A stretch of 64,000 bases of DNA. It comes from Mesorhabditis belari (taxonomy: Eukaryota; Nematoda; Chromadorea; Rhabditida; Rhabditidae). Within the stretch, counting starts at the first letter, position 1, and every line of letters begins with the position of its first letter. The stretch covers positions 2,092,962-2,156,961 of the forward strand of contig CAUEEP010000760.1 of NCBI GenBank assembly GCA_958450365.1, given 5' to 3'. Below, one piece after another: positions 54,531 to 64,000 of the stretch. A program made the translations under genes and the position numbers. Below the pieces are notes generated by a model. It searched no databases, was not told the DNA's origin, and was given only the letters and a program-made list of their open reading frames with translations.

Positions 54531-55195
54531 TTGTCAGCTTTTCGCTACATTTGTGGCTATTTTCTCCATTAAGTTTATGAATCTATTTTAAAAACGATCA
54601 AAGATTCGTAATGTCAACCACGATCAACAACTATTCATATAGACATTTGTTTCCGAATTGCGAATTTCCATTCATATTCCCCATGTTTTTACTCAATTAC
54701 CCATTCCCATTCATGTTTTTGTTTCCTTTGCTATTACATTAACTATTCAATTTCTTATGAGAAACCAGATCAAGCGGCCTTTGCTGTTATTTTTACGATT
54801 TTTGCGGAGTTTATTTCAATTAAAGCATTTCTATTTTTGATTTCACCGAATTGAGTTTAGCAAACGAATTCCCCGCCCTCGCTAATGGAATTTAGCGCCA
54901 TTCATTGAGATCTTGCCTCATTTGTTATGATAGGGTAAAGGGGTTGAGTTTGCTTTGGGGGAGGGTCTAGAAACGAGGATATATACCCAGCTTCAACTGT
55001 AGTGATGCCAGAAAAGTTCAATGTTTTGGCTGTGCTTACTGTGTTGGCTGTGCTTACTGTGTTGGCTGTGCTTACTGTATAGCCATGAATTAGTTACTGT
55101 CAGGCCTGTGGTTGCGAAGGGGGCAAAAGCAATCATTTTTCTTTAAAAAGTGGCTTCTTTTTCTTCTTATTATTAACCTTAATATTGAAACATAT
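54531..55195. other. No gene; 17-bp triplication
   Basis: TTGGCTGTGCTTACTGTG is present three times at 55,026-55,080. No supported coding sequence. Confidence 0.4.
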
Positions 55196-55590
55196 ACAGG
55201 GTGACTAAGAATTACCGCAACAACGTCATATTATGTTATGAGCCCCATTTCACTTGCATTCAGTCCATTCTAGATTCACATGAAGAGCTTCTTGAACAGG
55301 CTTATTCAGTGGCTTTCTTAACCTCAGGCTTATTCATTTTGCTCTGACATTGTTGCCATAACAAAGAAAGCCACCCAAATTGTCGATGATGTCAATTGGA
55401 GCCAATAACTAAACGAATTCAAAAGGTTACAAGATTCACTTTTGTAGTTTCAGTATCTATACGTTATGTACCATATCTGGACTTGAAATCTATAGGTAAG
55501 ATGTACAAATCTGATACCCGGCACTATACAGGTGACCAAGAATTACCGCAACAACGTCGTATTATGTGATGAGCCCCATTTCACTTTTTG
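55196..55590. repeat. Direct repeats of a dispersed 58-bp sequence
   Basis: GAATTACCGCAACAACGTC...GAGCCCCATTTCACTT occurs at about 55,208-55,254 and again at 55,540-55,586 in the same orientation. CAGGGTGAC at the start resembles the R9 end. Confidence 0.65.
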
Positions 55591-55678
55591 CTTACCTGTT
55601 TTTATGGTTTTTGTGTATTTTTCTTATTTTATTGTATGATTACTAATTTTCAATACATTAGTATCATTGTTTTCAGGA

Positions 55679-55772
55679 ATGGTGAAAGCGTCTCCACATC
55701 GACAATCGATCCTTGAGCTCAAGCGGCAGCGTGTTCAGGCGAGCGAGAGCTCAAAGTCTGTTGACAGTCTGT
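55679..55772 (+). pseudogene. Transposase N-terminal fragment
   Basis: After TGTTTTCAG the frame reads MVKASPHRQSILELKRQR, the same opening (MVxxSxHRxSIxEL) as the relic at 47,243. It stops after about 30 codons. Confidence 0.45.
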
Positions 55773-56066
55773 AGATATTGTTCTATCTCATATGTTAGAC
55801 CCATTTTAGGATGCCATCCTCTAAAATTTGTCTTATTAACAGAAAAGAATCAATCCAAAAGCGCTTTACTAAAATTGCCCTCCTAAAGATTGTTTACGAG
55901 AAGTATCATAACTATAGCTATGAACACATAAAGTCTTGTCTCACATACGCAAAGTTTTATGTTACAATAGGATTTTCTAACACTTTCAGCTAGTTAATCT
56001 ACTTACAGCTATTGCTAGTTAATCTACTTATGACCGGATCTATAATATCTTGTTAATCTTAATCTA

Positions 56067-56605
56067 TTGGGTTGGTGAATTGAAAACTGCGGGACTTTGA
56101 AATAAAATTTATTCAACATAAAACCATCAATTCATTCCAAATAATTTCCATTATTATTGACGACTTCTGCCCATTTTACAGGCAATTTGCGGATTCCTCT
56201 TTTGGTAGGATTTTGGTTTGTGTGTGAGACAAGTGTGAGACTCAAAAATGGAGGACTGGAGATGTCAGCTGTCAGCCCAGTTTGAGCACTTTCTTCAAAA
56301 GAAACCCATTTTGGTGTCAATAGAAAAGTTGTAGAGAATCAAAAATTAGGCTTATAGCCAAATTTCCAAAAAGATACACTTAGTAGGTTAGCTTAAAATG
56401 CATGTTTTGTTGCAAGTTTTGCGAAAATTCGTAAATTTGGCATTTCTTGAAAACCAGTTTTTGAATCGTTCTGAAAATTTGGATATAAGCTTAATTTTTG
56501 ATTCTCTACAACTTTTCCATTGACACCAAAATGGGTTTCTTTTGAAGAAAGTGCTCAAACTGTGACCTACGACAATAGCCGGCAGTTTTCAATTCACCAA
56601 CCCAA
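56067..56605 (-). mobile_element. Mariner MITE family R2, copy 4
   Basis: Clean inverted ends TTGGGTTGGTGAATTGAAAA and TTTTCAATTCACCAACCCAA with TA on both sides. On the minus strand, RGIRKLPVKWAEVVNNN is open at about 56,135-56,200. This is the neatest full copy of the family in the window (539 bp). Confidence 0.9.
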
Positions 56606-57945
56606 TATAATATCAGTTGAGTCCAGGCCCGTGGCCAAGTAGAGCCAAACGTATCATTTTTTTAAAGTTTGCCCCTCCTCGTAATCAAAACATTTTTGAA
56701 GCAAAAGTTGTGTTTCTCACTAGCCCTTTTCTTTAAAAAAAGTTGCATTTTTCTTTGAAAATCTGTTCTTACGTTACGATTTACGATCCAAAACTCGAAT
56801 AATTGCTAATTGCATGACGCAAAAACGGAAAAATTGCGGTGGCTGACGACTGGGGATAGCAGGCCCGTACCCAGGGCCCAGGGGGGCGGGGCAAGGGGAG
56901 CATTTGCCCCCTCCCCCGAAATTTTGAAAGGTTTTTTATCATTTTTTGTCCCCTTTGTTCTTCTCACCCTTATATCTCGGCTACATTTGAGTATTTTGAA
57001 TGACCTTTTTTTGTAAAATATGCGCATTCAATTTTGGTTTTACTGTTTTTAATTGGAAAATGGATTGCTCAGAGAAATCCCAGAATATTTCAGCTGGAAC
57101 AGAGTGCTATTTATAGCAGTTTGTAGTCTCGTTCTATGGGCTAGGACTACAAGCCTGAAAAAACGTTATATTTCAGCGCAGAGATGATGGATTGGCCTGA
57201 TCTTGGTGCCATTCAAAAGCCCAAATTTGACTCAATCTATTGGTAAAAACAGTTTGTAAAAATAGCCATTCTACGTGTTTCTACAAGCGTTTGTAGTTTG
57301 ATCTTGTAGTTTTTTGCGCCCGTTTTTAGCGATGTCTAGTAGGGACTTCAATTTTTTTGGCCGAAACTTGTTTCTGGCTACAGGCCTGGTTACTGGACTT
57401 ACGATATCACAAAATTTAATCATTTTCTCACTAGAATATTCATATGCGCATCAAGATTCATTCCTGAAAAGCTTTCTACCAAAAAAAAACATTGTTTTGT
57501 TTGTTTTGAATTGTTTTGAATTGTTTTAATTGTTTGAATTGTTTTAATTGTTTTAATTGTTGAAAAACTCAAGTGATAATCATTGAGCAATAGCTTTTTT
57601 TGTAAGGAATTCTGTTTCAAAGTGGATCTTGTTCTTGTTTTTGATCTTGTTTTTAGTAGAACAAAATGCGTGGGCTGAAGACAATCATTGCCTTTTGCAC
57701 TCACTTTTTTTATTTTTTTACTATCCTTTGAACTTCTCCTGATAAGGTGATTACGTCAAATCAACGTTTACGGTTTTTTTGGCCAAAATACGCCTATTTA
57801 AGTCTAAGCAATGCTTAGACTCAGCACTTTCCTTCACTTTTTGAATAGCTACACATTAAAAACAATTTAAAGTCTAGGAGATGAACCACAAACGGCCATT
57901 TGTGATTCTTACTTCTTATTTACTGTTAGATGTGCTTGAATACTA
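56606..57945. other. No gene; GC-rich patch and degraded repeats
   Basis: CAGGCCCGTACCCAGG followed by G-runs (56,860-56,905) is a GC island in AT-rich DNA; similar openings are common at transposon ends. TTGTTTTGAATTG repeats lie at 57,495-57,560. Frames at 57,314-57,529 and 57,420-57,704 lack recognisable domains. Confidence 0.3.
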
Positions 57946-58466
57946 TTGGGTTGGGGAGAATGAGTCGGCGCCGAAAATCAAAAAAATGTCTAAAACTTCT
58001 AGCAGAATTCGTCAAATAATATGCGTTTGATATCAGTAGAATGGTTAACTAATTCTCTACAAAATGACATTTAAAAGAAAATTCAAACAGCGCCTCCGCT
58101 CAAGAAAAAGCCATTTTTTCACAAAAACTACAAACTGTCATCTAGAAAAAACCATTGGTGGGATCTTCCTGCAAATTTGGCAACTTAAGTAATTGAATGT
58201 GCTCTATCTTTTTTTATATAAACACCAAAGAAGGTTTATGTGAAAGAAACTGTTCAAATGATGAGTCGGACTCTTTGCCATTTTAACCAGCTGCGTTTGG
58301 AAGTTCATAAACTCCACGAAAGAAAAGCTTTGTGGAATCTCTCAAAAGTCATTTTGTAGAGAAATAGTGGATCCTTTTGATGAAACCAAACGTATGTTTA
58401 AAGAAGGCTTTATGTGTGCAAAAAGTCCCTTTAAAGTTTGGCGCCGACTCATTCTCCCCAACCCAA
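57946..58466. mobile_element. 521-bp TIR MITE (TTGGGTTGGGGAGAATGAG)
   Basis: Inverted ends TTGGGTTGGGGAGAATGAG / CTCATTCTCCCCAACCCAA, extended by GTCGGCGCC/GGCGCCGAC. The first nine bases match the R2 mariner ends (TTGGGTTGG), suggesting the same or a related transposase mobilised both. No transposase remnant was recognised. Confidence 0.85.
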
Positions 58467-59160
58467 TAATACAGGGTTGTCTAGGATTACGGGGACTGGG
58501 GATATCTTTGATATTGCATATTTTTCCTTACAATTTATATATTGTTTTTGTCTTTCTTTAGGTTTATTTTATCTTTCGTCTAGATTTAATGCTTTGAGCA
58601 CGAAAAATCGTGTCGAAACTTTTTTTTGGCGATTTTCATAATCTTTACGAGCACAAAATTCATCATTGTTCTCTAGAATGACTCAAATTTTCAATAAACT
58701 GGAGTGATAATGTTTTTACATCATTGAGAAATTTCGCCTTTTGGCTATAAACCGATTTTTAAACCCATTTTTAAACCCATTTTTTTCTTGTAAAGATTAA
58801 AATGATTTTAAACTAAAAGAATCATTTTCTGATCTAAAGAATTTAAAAAAATGAGAGCAAAACATATTTTTGTTCATTTTGCTTTCTTTTATTTGTATTT
58901 ACAGAATGATTTCTTGATTTTCGGCTTTCATTTGAGACTGAATACCCAATCTGGACTAAATACCGTAATCCAGCTAATCTAGACTGAATACCCAATCTAG
59001 ACCGAGAAAAGAATCGATTTCGGGGTTTCTAGAATGGTCAGTAATGAAAGGTCAGTAAGGAAAGGTCAGTAAGAAAACTCATTTTTAAGCTTTTTAGTTT
59101 TGATTACTTTGCTAACAAATCATTTACTAATTTTGAAGTGTTTATGGAGATTTGAAATGC
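58467..59160. other. No gene recognised
   Basis: AT-rich. Short direct repeats AATCTAGACTGAATACCC (58,925-59,000) and GGAAAGGTCAGTAAG (about 59,040-59,075). Confidence 0.3.
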
Positions 59161-59480
59161 AGATTTGAAAAAAATGGCATCATGTTGATAGAGTTTTATT
59201 TGAGAAATTGCGAAAAAATGAATCAAGCTATGAGGAAAAGCCTCACTTTCAGTACAATTCTAACTTGAACACCTAGAATGAGGCTTTTTTTCAACACCTA
59301 GAACACCTTAAACACTTCAAAATTAGTATCAAAAGCCTCACTTTCAGTATTAAAGCCTCATTCTAGGTGTTAAAGTTAGAATTGTACTGAAAGTGAGACT
59401 TTTCCTCATAGCTTGATTCGTTTTTTCGCAATTTCTCAAACAAAACTCTATCAACATGATGCCATTTCCTTCAAATCTGC
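59161..59480. repeat. Long foldback repeat
   Basis: AGATTTGAAAAAAATGGCATC on the left and GATGCCATTTCCTTCAAATCT on the right. The inner arms contain GAGGAAAAGCCTCACTTTCA mirrored at 59,388-59,407. Arms exceed 120 bases. Confidence 0.85.
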
Positions 59481-59717
59481 ATTATTTCAGGATTTGAGGG
59501 TCTTTTCCTCCTTGAACCTCAAATCGTAGGTAAATATCAAAGGGAGAATAAAGGGCGGAACTCAACTGACGCCATTTGAGGAAATCTCCCACCCTCCCAA
59601 TCATTTAAGCTATTTTCTTCGAATATTTTGCAATAAGAAATGAAATTGAGATTGGAGTGTGCTCCTTCCAAGTAATCACTTTCTAAAACGCGCTCCAAAG
59701 GGAAAAACTAGTTTAAC

Positions 59718-59794
59718 GGCTGGCCGAGTGGCTTGCGTGCTTGTCTCTAAAGCGAACAGCCGGTAGGCGGCAAGTTCGAGCCCGGCTCGAGCCA
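59718..59794 (+). tRNA. tRNA-like sequence, class II shape, probable pseudogene or SINE head
   Basis: A-box TGGCCGAGTGGC, B-box AGTTCGAGCCCG, and a 3' end GAGCCA followed by a T-rich stretch fit a Pol III template with a long variable arm, as in tRNA-Leu or tRNA-Ser. TGCTT/AAGCG could form the anticodon stem. Acceptor and T-arm pairings contain mismatches, so I cannot assign an anticodon with confidence and suspect a degenerate copy. Confidence 0.4.
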
Positions 59795-60013
59795 AATCTT
59801 TTCCTTTTTTCATAAAAAAAGCTCTTTGCTTCTTTGCTAGATCGATTCAGATAGTTTTAGTTAACAGTTACTCAAAGTATCAGCTTTCAAAAGCATAGAA
59901 AAATAATAGAGCTGTTTATTTGACAATTGAAAAAAGAATTTTCAGTTTATTTCATTCATTTTGCATTTGAATCTCTAAAATCATACTAAAGATTTGTTAT
60001 TATATTGAGATTA

Positions 60014-60470
60014 CGGGAGTGGGACAAATGCGACCTTTTTTTGCGCACCCGGACATTTGCGCACCTTTTTTCCGCACTTAGCCCATTAGCGCACCTTTTT
60101 TCGCGTTTTAAAAAAGCTCTAAAAGCTAATATTAACCAATTTCTATTCCAAAAGTTGTTTTTCTAGGTAATTTTAGGGCGTAGTATCGAAATTTTGACAT
60201 ATCAGAGCTTGTGGAAAAAAACGGACGGAGTTATACAAAGAGAAAAATCGACAATTTTCTGTAATTTGACCTAGCCGTTTTGTCTTTCAAATTGGTTCCA
60301 CACGCTCTGTTATGTCTAAATTTGAATTCGACACCCTCAAATTACCTAGAAAAACAAGATTTGGAATAGAAATTGGTTAATATTAGCTTTTTAGAGCTTT
60401 TTTAAAACGCGAAAAAAGGTGCGCAAATGTCCGGGTGCGCAAAAAAAGGTCGCTTTTATCTCACTCCCGA
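60014..60470. mobile_element. Palindromic R6 element
   Basis: GGGAGTGGGACAAATGCGACC at the left, mirrored by a GGTCGC...CTCACTCCC end at the right. Internal CCAATTTCTATTCCAAA arms are also mirrored. It is a full foldback form of the repeat at 2188-2402 and 62,700-63,073. Confidence 0.75.
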
Positions 60471-60688
60471 GATTACTCATTTTTAAAGCTATTTTCCTAA
60501 ACTTCATTCAATTTCTGAACCAAAATAAATCTAAATTTCTATCAACGAATCTCTAAGCGAACGTTCTCATGAAAATTATTCATCTTGTAATCTCTTTGCA
60601 TTCTTTAATGAATATTTCATTTTATTTCATTTTATATCTTATCGTTGGAAGAACACTTTTCAAAAAAAGCCCAATTACAGCTAATTTT

Positions 60689-60933
60689 ATGTCTTCAATC
60701 AGCATTTGGAAGCTATTAATTGTGATTTTGGCTGTCCTCTATGGAACAAATGCTATGGTAAACGAAAATCCTAAAATTTTAACCATAAATATTTTAGTCA
60801 ATACAACATCGAGCAAAACGATCAACAGAAGAAGCTCTAGAGATTCCCGAGAAAGCGCTCATTGTTGACGATTCGAACAGCGACTCTGTGTACATTGTGT
60901 TGCCAAAGCGAACGGCCCGACAGCCAGACAAAG
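60689..60933 (+). CDS. Small secreted protein, first two exons (possible propeptide)
   Basis: Exon 1 is 60,689-60,757 (23 codons) and exon 2 is 60,798-60,933 (45 codons plus one base). They are separated by a 40-nt intron with ATATTTTAG acceptor; the donor after exon 2 is GACAAAG|GTGAG. Residues 1-22 (MSSISIWKLLIVILAVLYGT...) are a strong signal peptide. The mature part holds dibasic sites in HRAKRSTEE and LPKRTARQPDK around an acidic ALIVDDSNSDSVYIV core, a layout seen in secreted propeptides. The start is preferred to the in-frame ATG at 60,569 because it follows an acceptor-like ATTACAG and gives the signal peptide. A final exon at 62,163 (GTTTGATGTAG) would end the protein after Gly-Leu-Met, but that is speculative. 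Confidence 0.55.
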
Positions 60934-61039
60934 GTGAGAGTTTTTAAGTGTTTCTGAGTACAAAATGGAATGGTTTTGAGAAGCAATCATTGCAGCTTTG
61001 TTTATGACTTAAATTAATGCCTTTTTGGCTAATTTTAGG

Positions 61040-61860
61040 CAATGTGAGAATATAAATCACTAGAGCAATGAAACAGGAGATGTTTTAACATGTTTTAACA
61101 TGTTTTAACATGTTTTAACACGTTTTAACAGGTTTTAACACGTTTTAACACGTTTTAACAGGTTTTAACACGTTTTAGCAGGTTTTAACATGTTTTAACA
61201 CACTTTAACAGGTTTTAACACGTTTTAACGGGTTTTATCACGTTTTAACACGTTTTAACACGTTTTAACAGGTTTTAACACGTTTTAACACGTTTTAATA
61301 CGTTTTAACACGTTTTAACGGGTTTTAACACGTTTTAACAGATTTTAACGGGTTTTAACATGTTTTAACACGTTTTAACAGTTTTTAACGGGTTTTAACA
61401 TGTTTTAACACGTTTTAACAGTTTTTAACGGGTTTTAACATGGTACGGCCCACCAGTTGGCCGTTAGCGGATTTAGCACTTTTTTTTCAAGCAGATTGAG
61501 CTGGAAATTTCCAAACAGGGGTTTTTGAGGATGCGGAATTCGAATTCGTGATTAGTTTTTAAAGAAAATTGCTCTATTTTTGGATATTTCATTCGGTTTT
61601 CATCCGGCTTCTATCCAGTTACAAATTCTCAGGTCTAAAACTAACATACAGGGTGACCAGAAATCACCCGTCCTTTTTTTCTAGGCTCATATTTCTGTTA
61701 TTTGTAGACCAAAACGATTAATTTCTTTTTTAAAATAAAATTCACATCGTTTTCTGTATATGTTCAAGATTTCATGACCATAGCATCGATAGAAAAGTTT
61801 TTATGAACACTCAAAAATGGCTGGTCAAAAATAACGAGCCGCAATTCAAATTTAGGCCTT
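61040..61860. mobile_element. Composite repeat R4+R9 with expanded decamer array, copy 2
   Basis: Inverted relative to 29,010-29,660 and in the same order: AATCACTAGAGCAATGAAA flank, (CGTTTTAACA)n array at 61,083-61,440 (about 36 units), CGGCCCACCAGTTGGCCG, R4 block, and CAGGGTGACCAGAAATCACC arm. It lies in the putative last intron of the small secreted protein gene. Confidence 0.75.
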
Positions 61861-62699
61861 TATTGATGATCTTATAGAAAATATTCACGCATTTAACATT
61901 TTTTGAGCTGAAACTACTATAGCTGTCATCCGAAACGGCAGCCAAGTTGAAAAAAGACGTTGTCGTGAACGTGTTAAGAAAACTTTCGAGTCAGAGCCGG
62001 AGCTTTATTCAAAAGCGCATAACTAGCCTCTAGGGTTGTGTCAAACATGCAAATTGTGTACAAGATTTGTGTCAATCAAGTCTTGTATGCTTTGCTCTGT
62101 GATATAGCTATGCTTCTGCTTTTTTAACAAGCTTGATCAAGTGATTGTCATGTCTATTCGCAGGTTTGATGTAGGATCCAAATCCAAGTCCAAACCCAAA
62201 AACACTAAATACCAAAAGTAGCTATTGAACTATAAAATTTGTTACAAAAGTTGATGAATATGTCGCTTCTCTTCCAGATTTCATGCCTTGTAAATGGAAA
62301 TTGTGCACAGCGTTATTCAGCCGGCCGAGTCGTCGCGCTTTCTTGAGGCGCTAGATTCCTCAACAACTATTTGCCTCTTCTCTCCCCGGATATTTGTAGA
62401 TATTTATCTGTGTCTCTTTTTTTAACGTTTCCCCAATTTCCTCTGGTCATGTGGTCGGCTGATGAATGATTTCTTTCTAGTTTTCTCCGGCTTCAGGCTG
62501 TATCTCTTCCGATTTTATTTTGATTTTGTTAAAATAAATTTATTTTCATGAAAGGGTAAGAATTGATCACAGATGATATGTTGCACAACAGAAAAGGGTT
62601 TTAAAGTGAATGTGAATGGGTAAGTACAGTAAATACACGAGTTTCTATAATGCAATCTTCTGAATTAGCACCAAAATCAGGGTTTTGGTATGTTTAGAT
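61861..62699. other. No further gene established
   Basis: May contain the last exon and 3' UTR of the secreted-protein gene (AATAAA near 62,533). Otherwise no coding, repeat or RNA signal is clear. Confidence 0.25.
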
Positions 62700-63073
62700 G
62701 GGGGTGGGACAAATGCGCCCTTTTTTGCTGGAAAAGGCCTTAGGAAAGGTCGTAGAGCTTCAAAAATGTTTTCATAGAAGGGAATCGTATGCGTAGATTC
62801 AGAATTTTGATAAATCAGACCTCGCAGACACGTCAAATTTGGGCTTAAAGGCAAAAACTGCGGAAAAGCGTTAAGTTGCGTAGTTTTGCCTTTTAGCCCA
62901 AATTTGACGTGTCAGCGAGGTCTGATTTGTCGAAATTCGGAATCTACGCATACGATTCCCTTCTATGAAAACATTTTTGAAGCTCTACGACCTTTCCTAA
63001 GGCCTTTTCCAGCAAAAGAAAGGTGCGCAAATATCCAGGTGCGCAAAAAAAAGGTCGCATTTGTCCCACCCCC
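62700..63073. mobile_element. Palindromic R6 element, copy 3
   Basis: GGGGTGGGACAAATGCG at the left and GCATTTGTCCCACCCC at the right. Mirror arms carry CCCAAATTTGACGTGTC. Its right arm is nearly identical to 2188-2402. Confidence 0.85.
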
Positions 63074-63411
63074 TGTTTAGATACATTTTTTGGGAAAGGT
63101 AGGGGTGCACAAAATATAAAGAAATGATAACACTATATTTAAATAGGTAAAATAGCTTTAGAACAAGAAATTAACCCATAAATCAATCATAGACCAGTAT
63201 TCTGTCAGATTGTTCGTTGTCATCGTTGTCGGAAATGATCGGCTGACGATCCTCTGGAAAATAAGCCATTGAAAAACTTTTGCTAATGAATTTGCTTTGG
63301 TTTCAAAGAGTTAAATGTAAATTTCTTGTTTTGATTTTGTTTTAACCTCACTACTTTGTTAGAACTTTTAAGAACATTGGCCTGTTTCAAATTTGAAAAA
63401 TATTGGCTTGT

Positions 63412-63870
63412 TAGGCTGTCCGGAAAGTCTTTTCGTTCCTTTTCGGACTTTCGTTTAAAACCAACAAATGCATCAATTGAGATACGGTTTGTTTTATTAG
63501 AAAGTCTAATAATTTTTTACAAAATAACATTAAAATGGATTTAAAATGACTTATGTGTGAATTTTTTTGGGAGCATCAAGTCGGGTAGTCAAAAACAGAG
63601 ACAGCTCGATCACACGGACACTTTAGCTTTAGAAAATACATACTTTAGCTAAGAAAACCTATCTTGGTGTCAATAGATAAAAGATTGAGCATAAAAAGTT
63701 AGATATATAGTCAAATTTTCAGAGAAATTCATTCAGCCAATTCCTTCGTAGAGGTTTTTAAAGATTTTTAGGTTTATGGGCTTTTTTATAGTCCTTATGG
63801 ATTCACTCTCGAATTTCCCTGAAAGTGAACCCAAATTGACTTAATCTTGATGACAAGTAGGGGTGATCCA
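63412..63870. mobile_element. R1 mariner-type element relic, copy at the right edge
   Basis: TTAGGCTGTCCGGAAAGTC end with CTTTTCGTTCCTTTTCGGAC. It shares GTCGGGTAGTCAAAA and GTGAACCCAAATTGACTTAA with the copies at 386 and 13,721. No open transposase frame. Confidence 0.65.
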
Positions 63871-63900
63871 GATGATGTGATACGGATTGTTCTTATTATT

Positions 63901-64000
63901 ACCGTAAATACTGTAATAGTACCCCACCTCCATAATGGCGGTGCGGAGCGTTGCTTAGTCTAGCTTTGGACGCGTTTTTCTCGACACTGGTTTATGCTAT
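63901..64000. mobile_element. TIR MITE (TACCGTAAATACTGTAATAG) cut by the window edge
   Basis: First 100 bases of the element seen complete at 50,821-51,088, in the reverse orientation. Confidence 0.8.

Noticed and set aside
56860..56910. Regulatory G-quadruplex
   Set aside because: G-runs are present, but the CAGGCCCGTACCCAGG opening looks like a transposon end and no promoter or gene is near; not enough to claim a function.

Overview
The window looks like AT-rich nuclear DNA from a small invertebrate, most likely a nematode. Coding sequence is split into short exons by many introns of about 37-50 nt with GT...TTTTAG or TTTCAG borders, and the intergenic and intronic DNA is packed with mariner, Tc1, pogo and piggyBac relics, MITE-like palindromes and tandem arrays. 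There is no operon, rRNA or CRISPR signal. The species call is an inference from intron style and repeat content only.

Layout. (1) 2.9-7.6 kb, minus: a nine-exon gene for a type II membrane protein resembling a glycosyltransferase (382 aa). (2) 10.5-25.3 kb, minus (possibly reaching 8.6 and 26.4 kb): a gene of at least 29 exons, assembled exon by exon with matching splice phases. It has the architecture of ABTB2/ABTB3(BTBD11): disordered N-terminus, histone-fold region, ankyrin repeats, BTB domain. Its introns hold two piggyBac-like elements, a mariner MITE, a TIR MITE and several arrays. (3) 27.6 kb, plus: one exon of an immunoglobulin-superfamily protein. (4) 35.6-45.5 kb, plus: a secreted calcineurin-like metallophosphoesterase gene with signal peptide, GDPQYH, GDLTD, GNHD and AHMH motifs; a mariner copy sits where exons 5 and 6 should be one open stretch. 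(5) 60.7 kb, plus: the first two exons of a small secreted protein with dibasic sites. The rest (1-2.9 kb, 28-35 kb, 45.5-60 kb, 61-64 kb) is mostly repeats, with a few orphan coding fragments.

No shared pathway links the genes. The most unusual material is how mobile elements have handled host sequence. Two piggyBac-like copies carry an antisense coding passenger flanked by direct repeats of transposase sequence. An intact exon of the ABTB-like gene was copied, with its neighbouring TIR element, 27 kb away into an intron of the phosphoesterase gene. A mariner copy lies between two 75-bp direct repeats. A perfect hairpin is centred next to an exon end with its splice donor. There are also large arrays: an 11-mer of about 1 kb open in all six frames, and an 18-mer with a 216-bp higher-order period.
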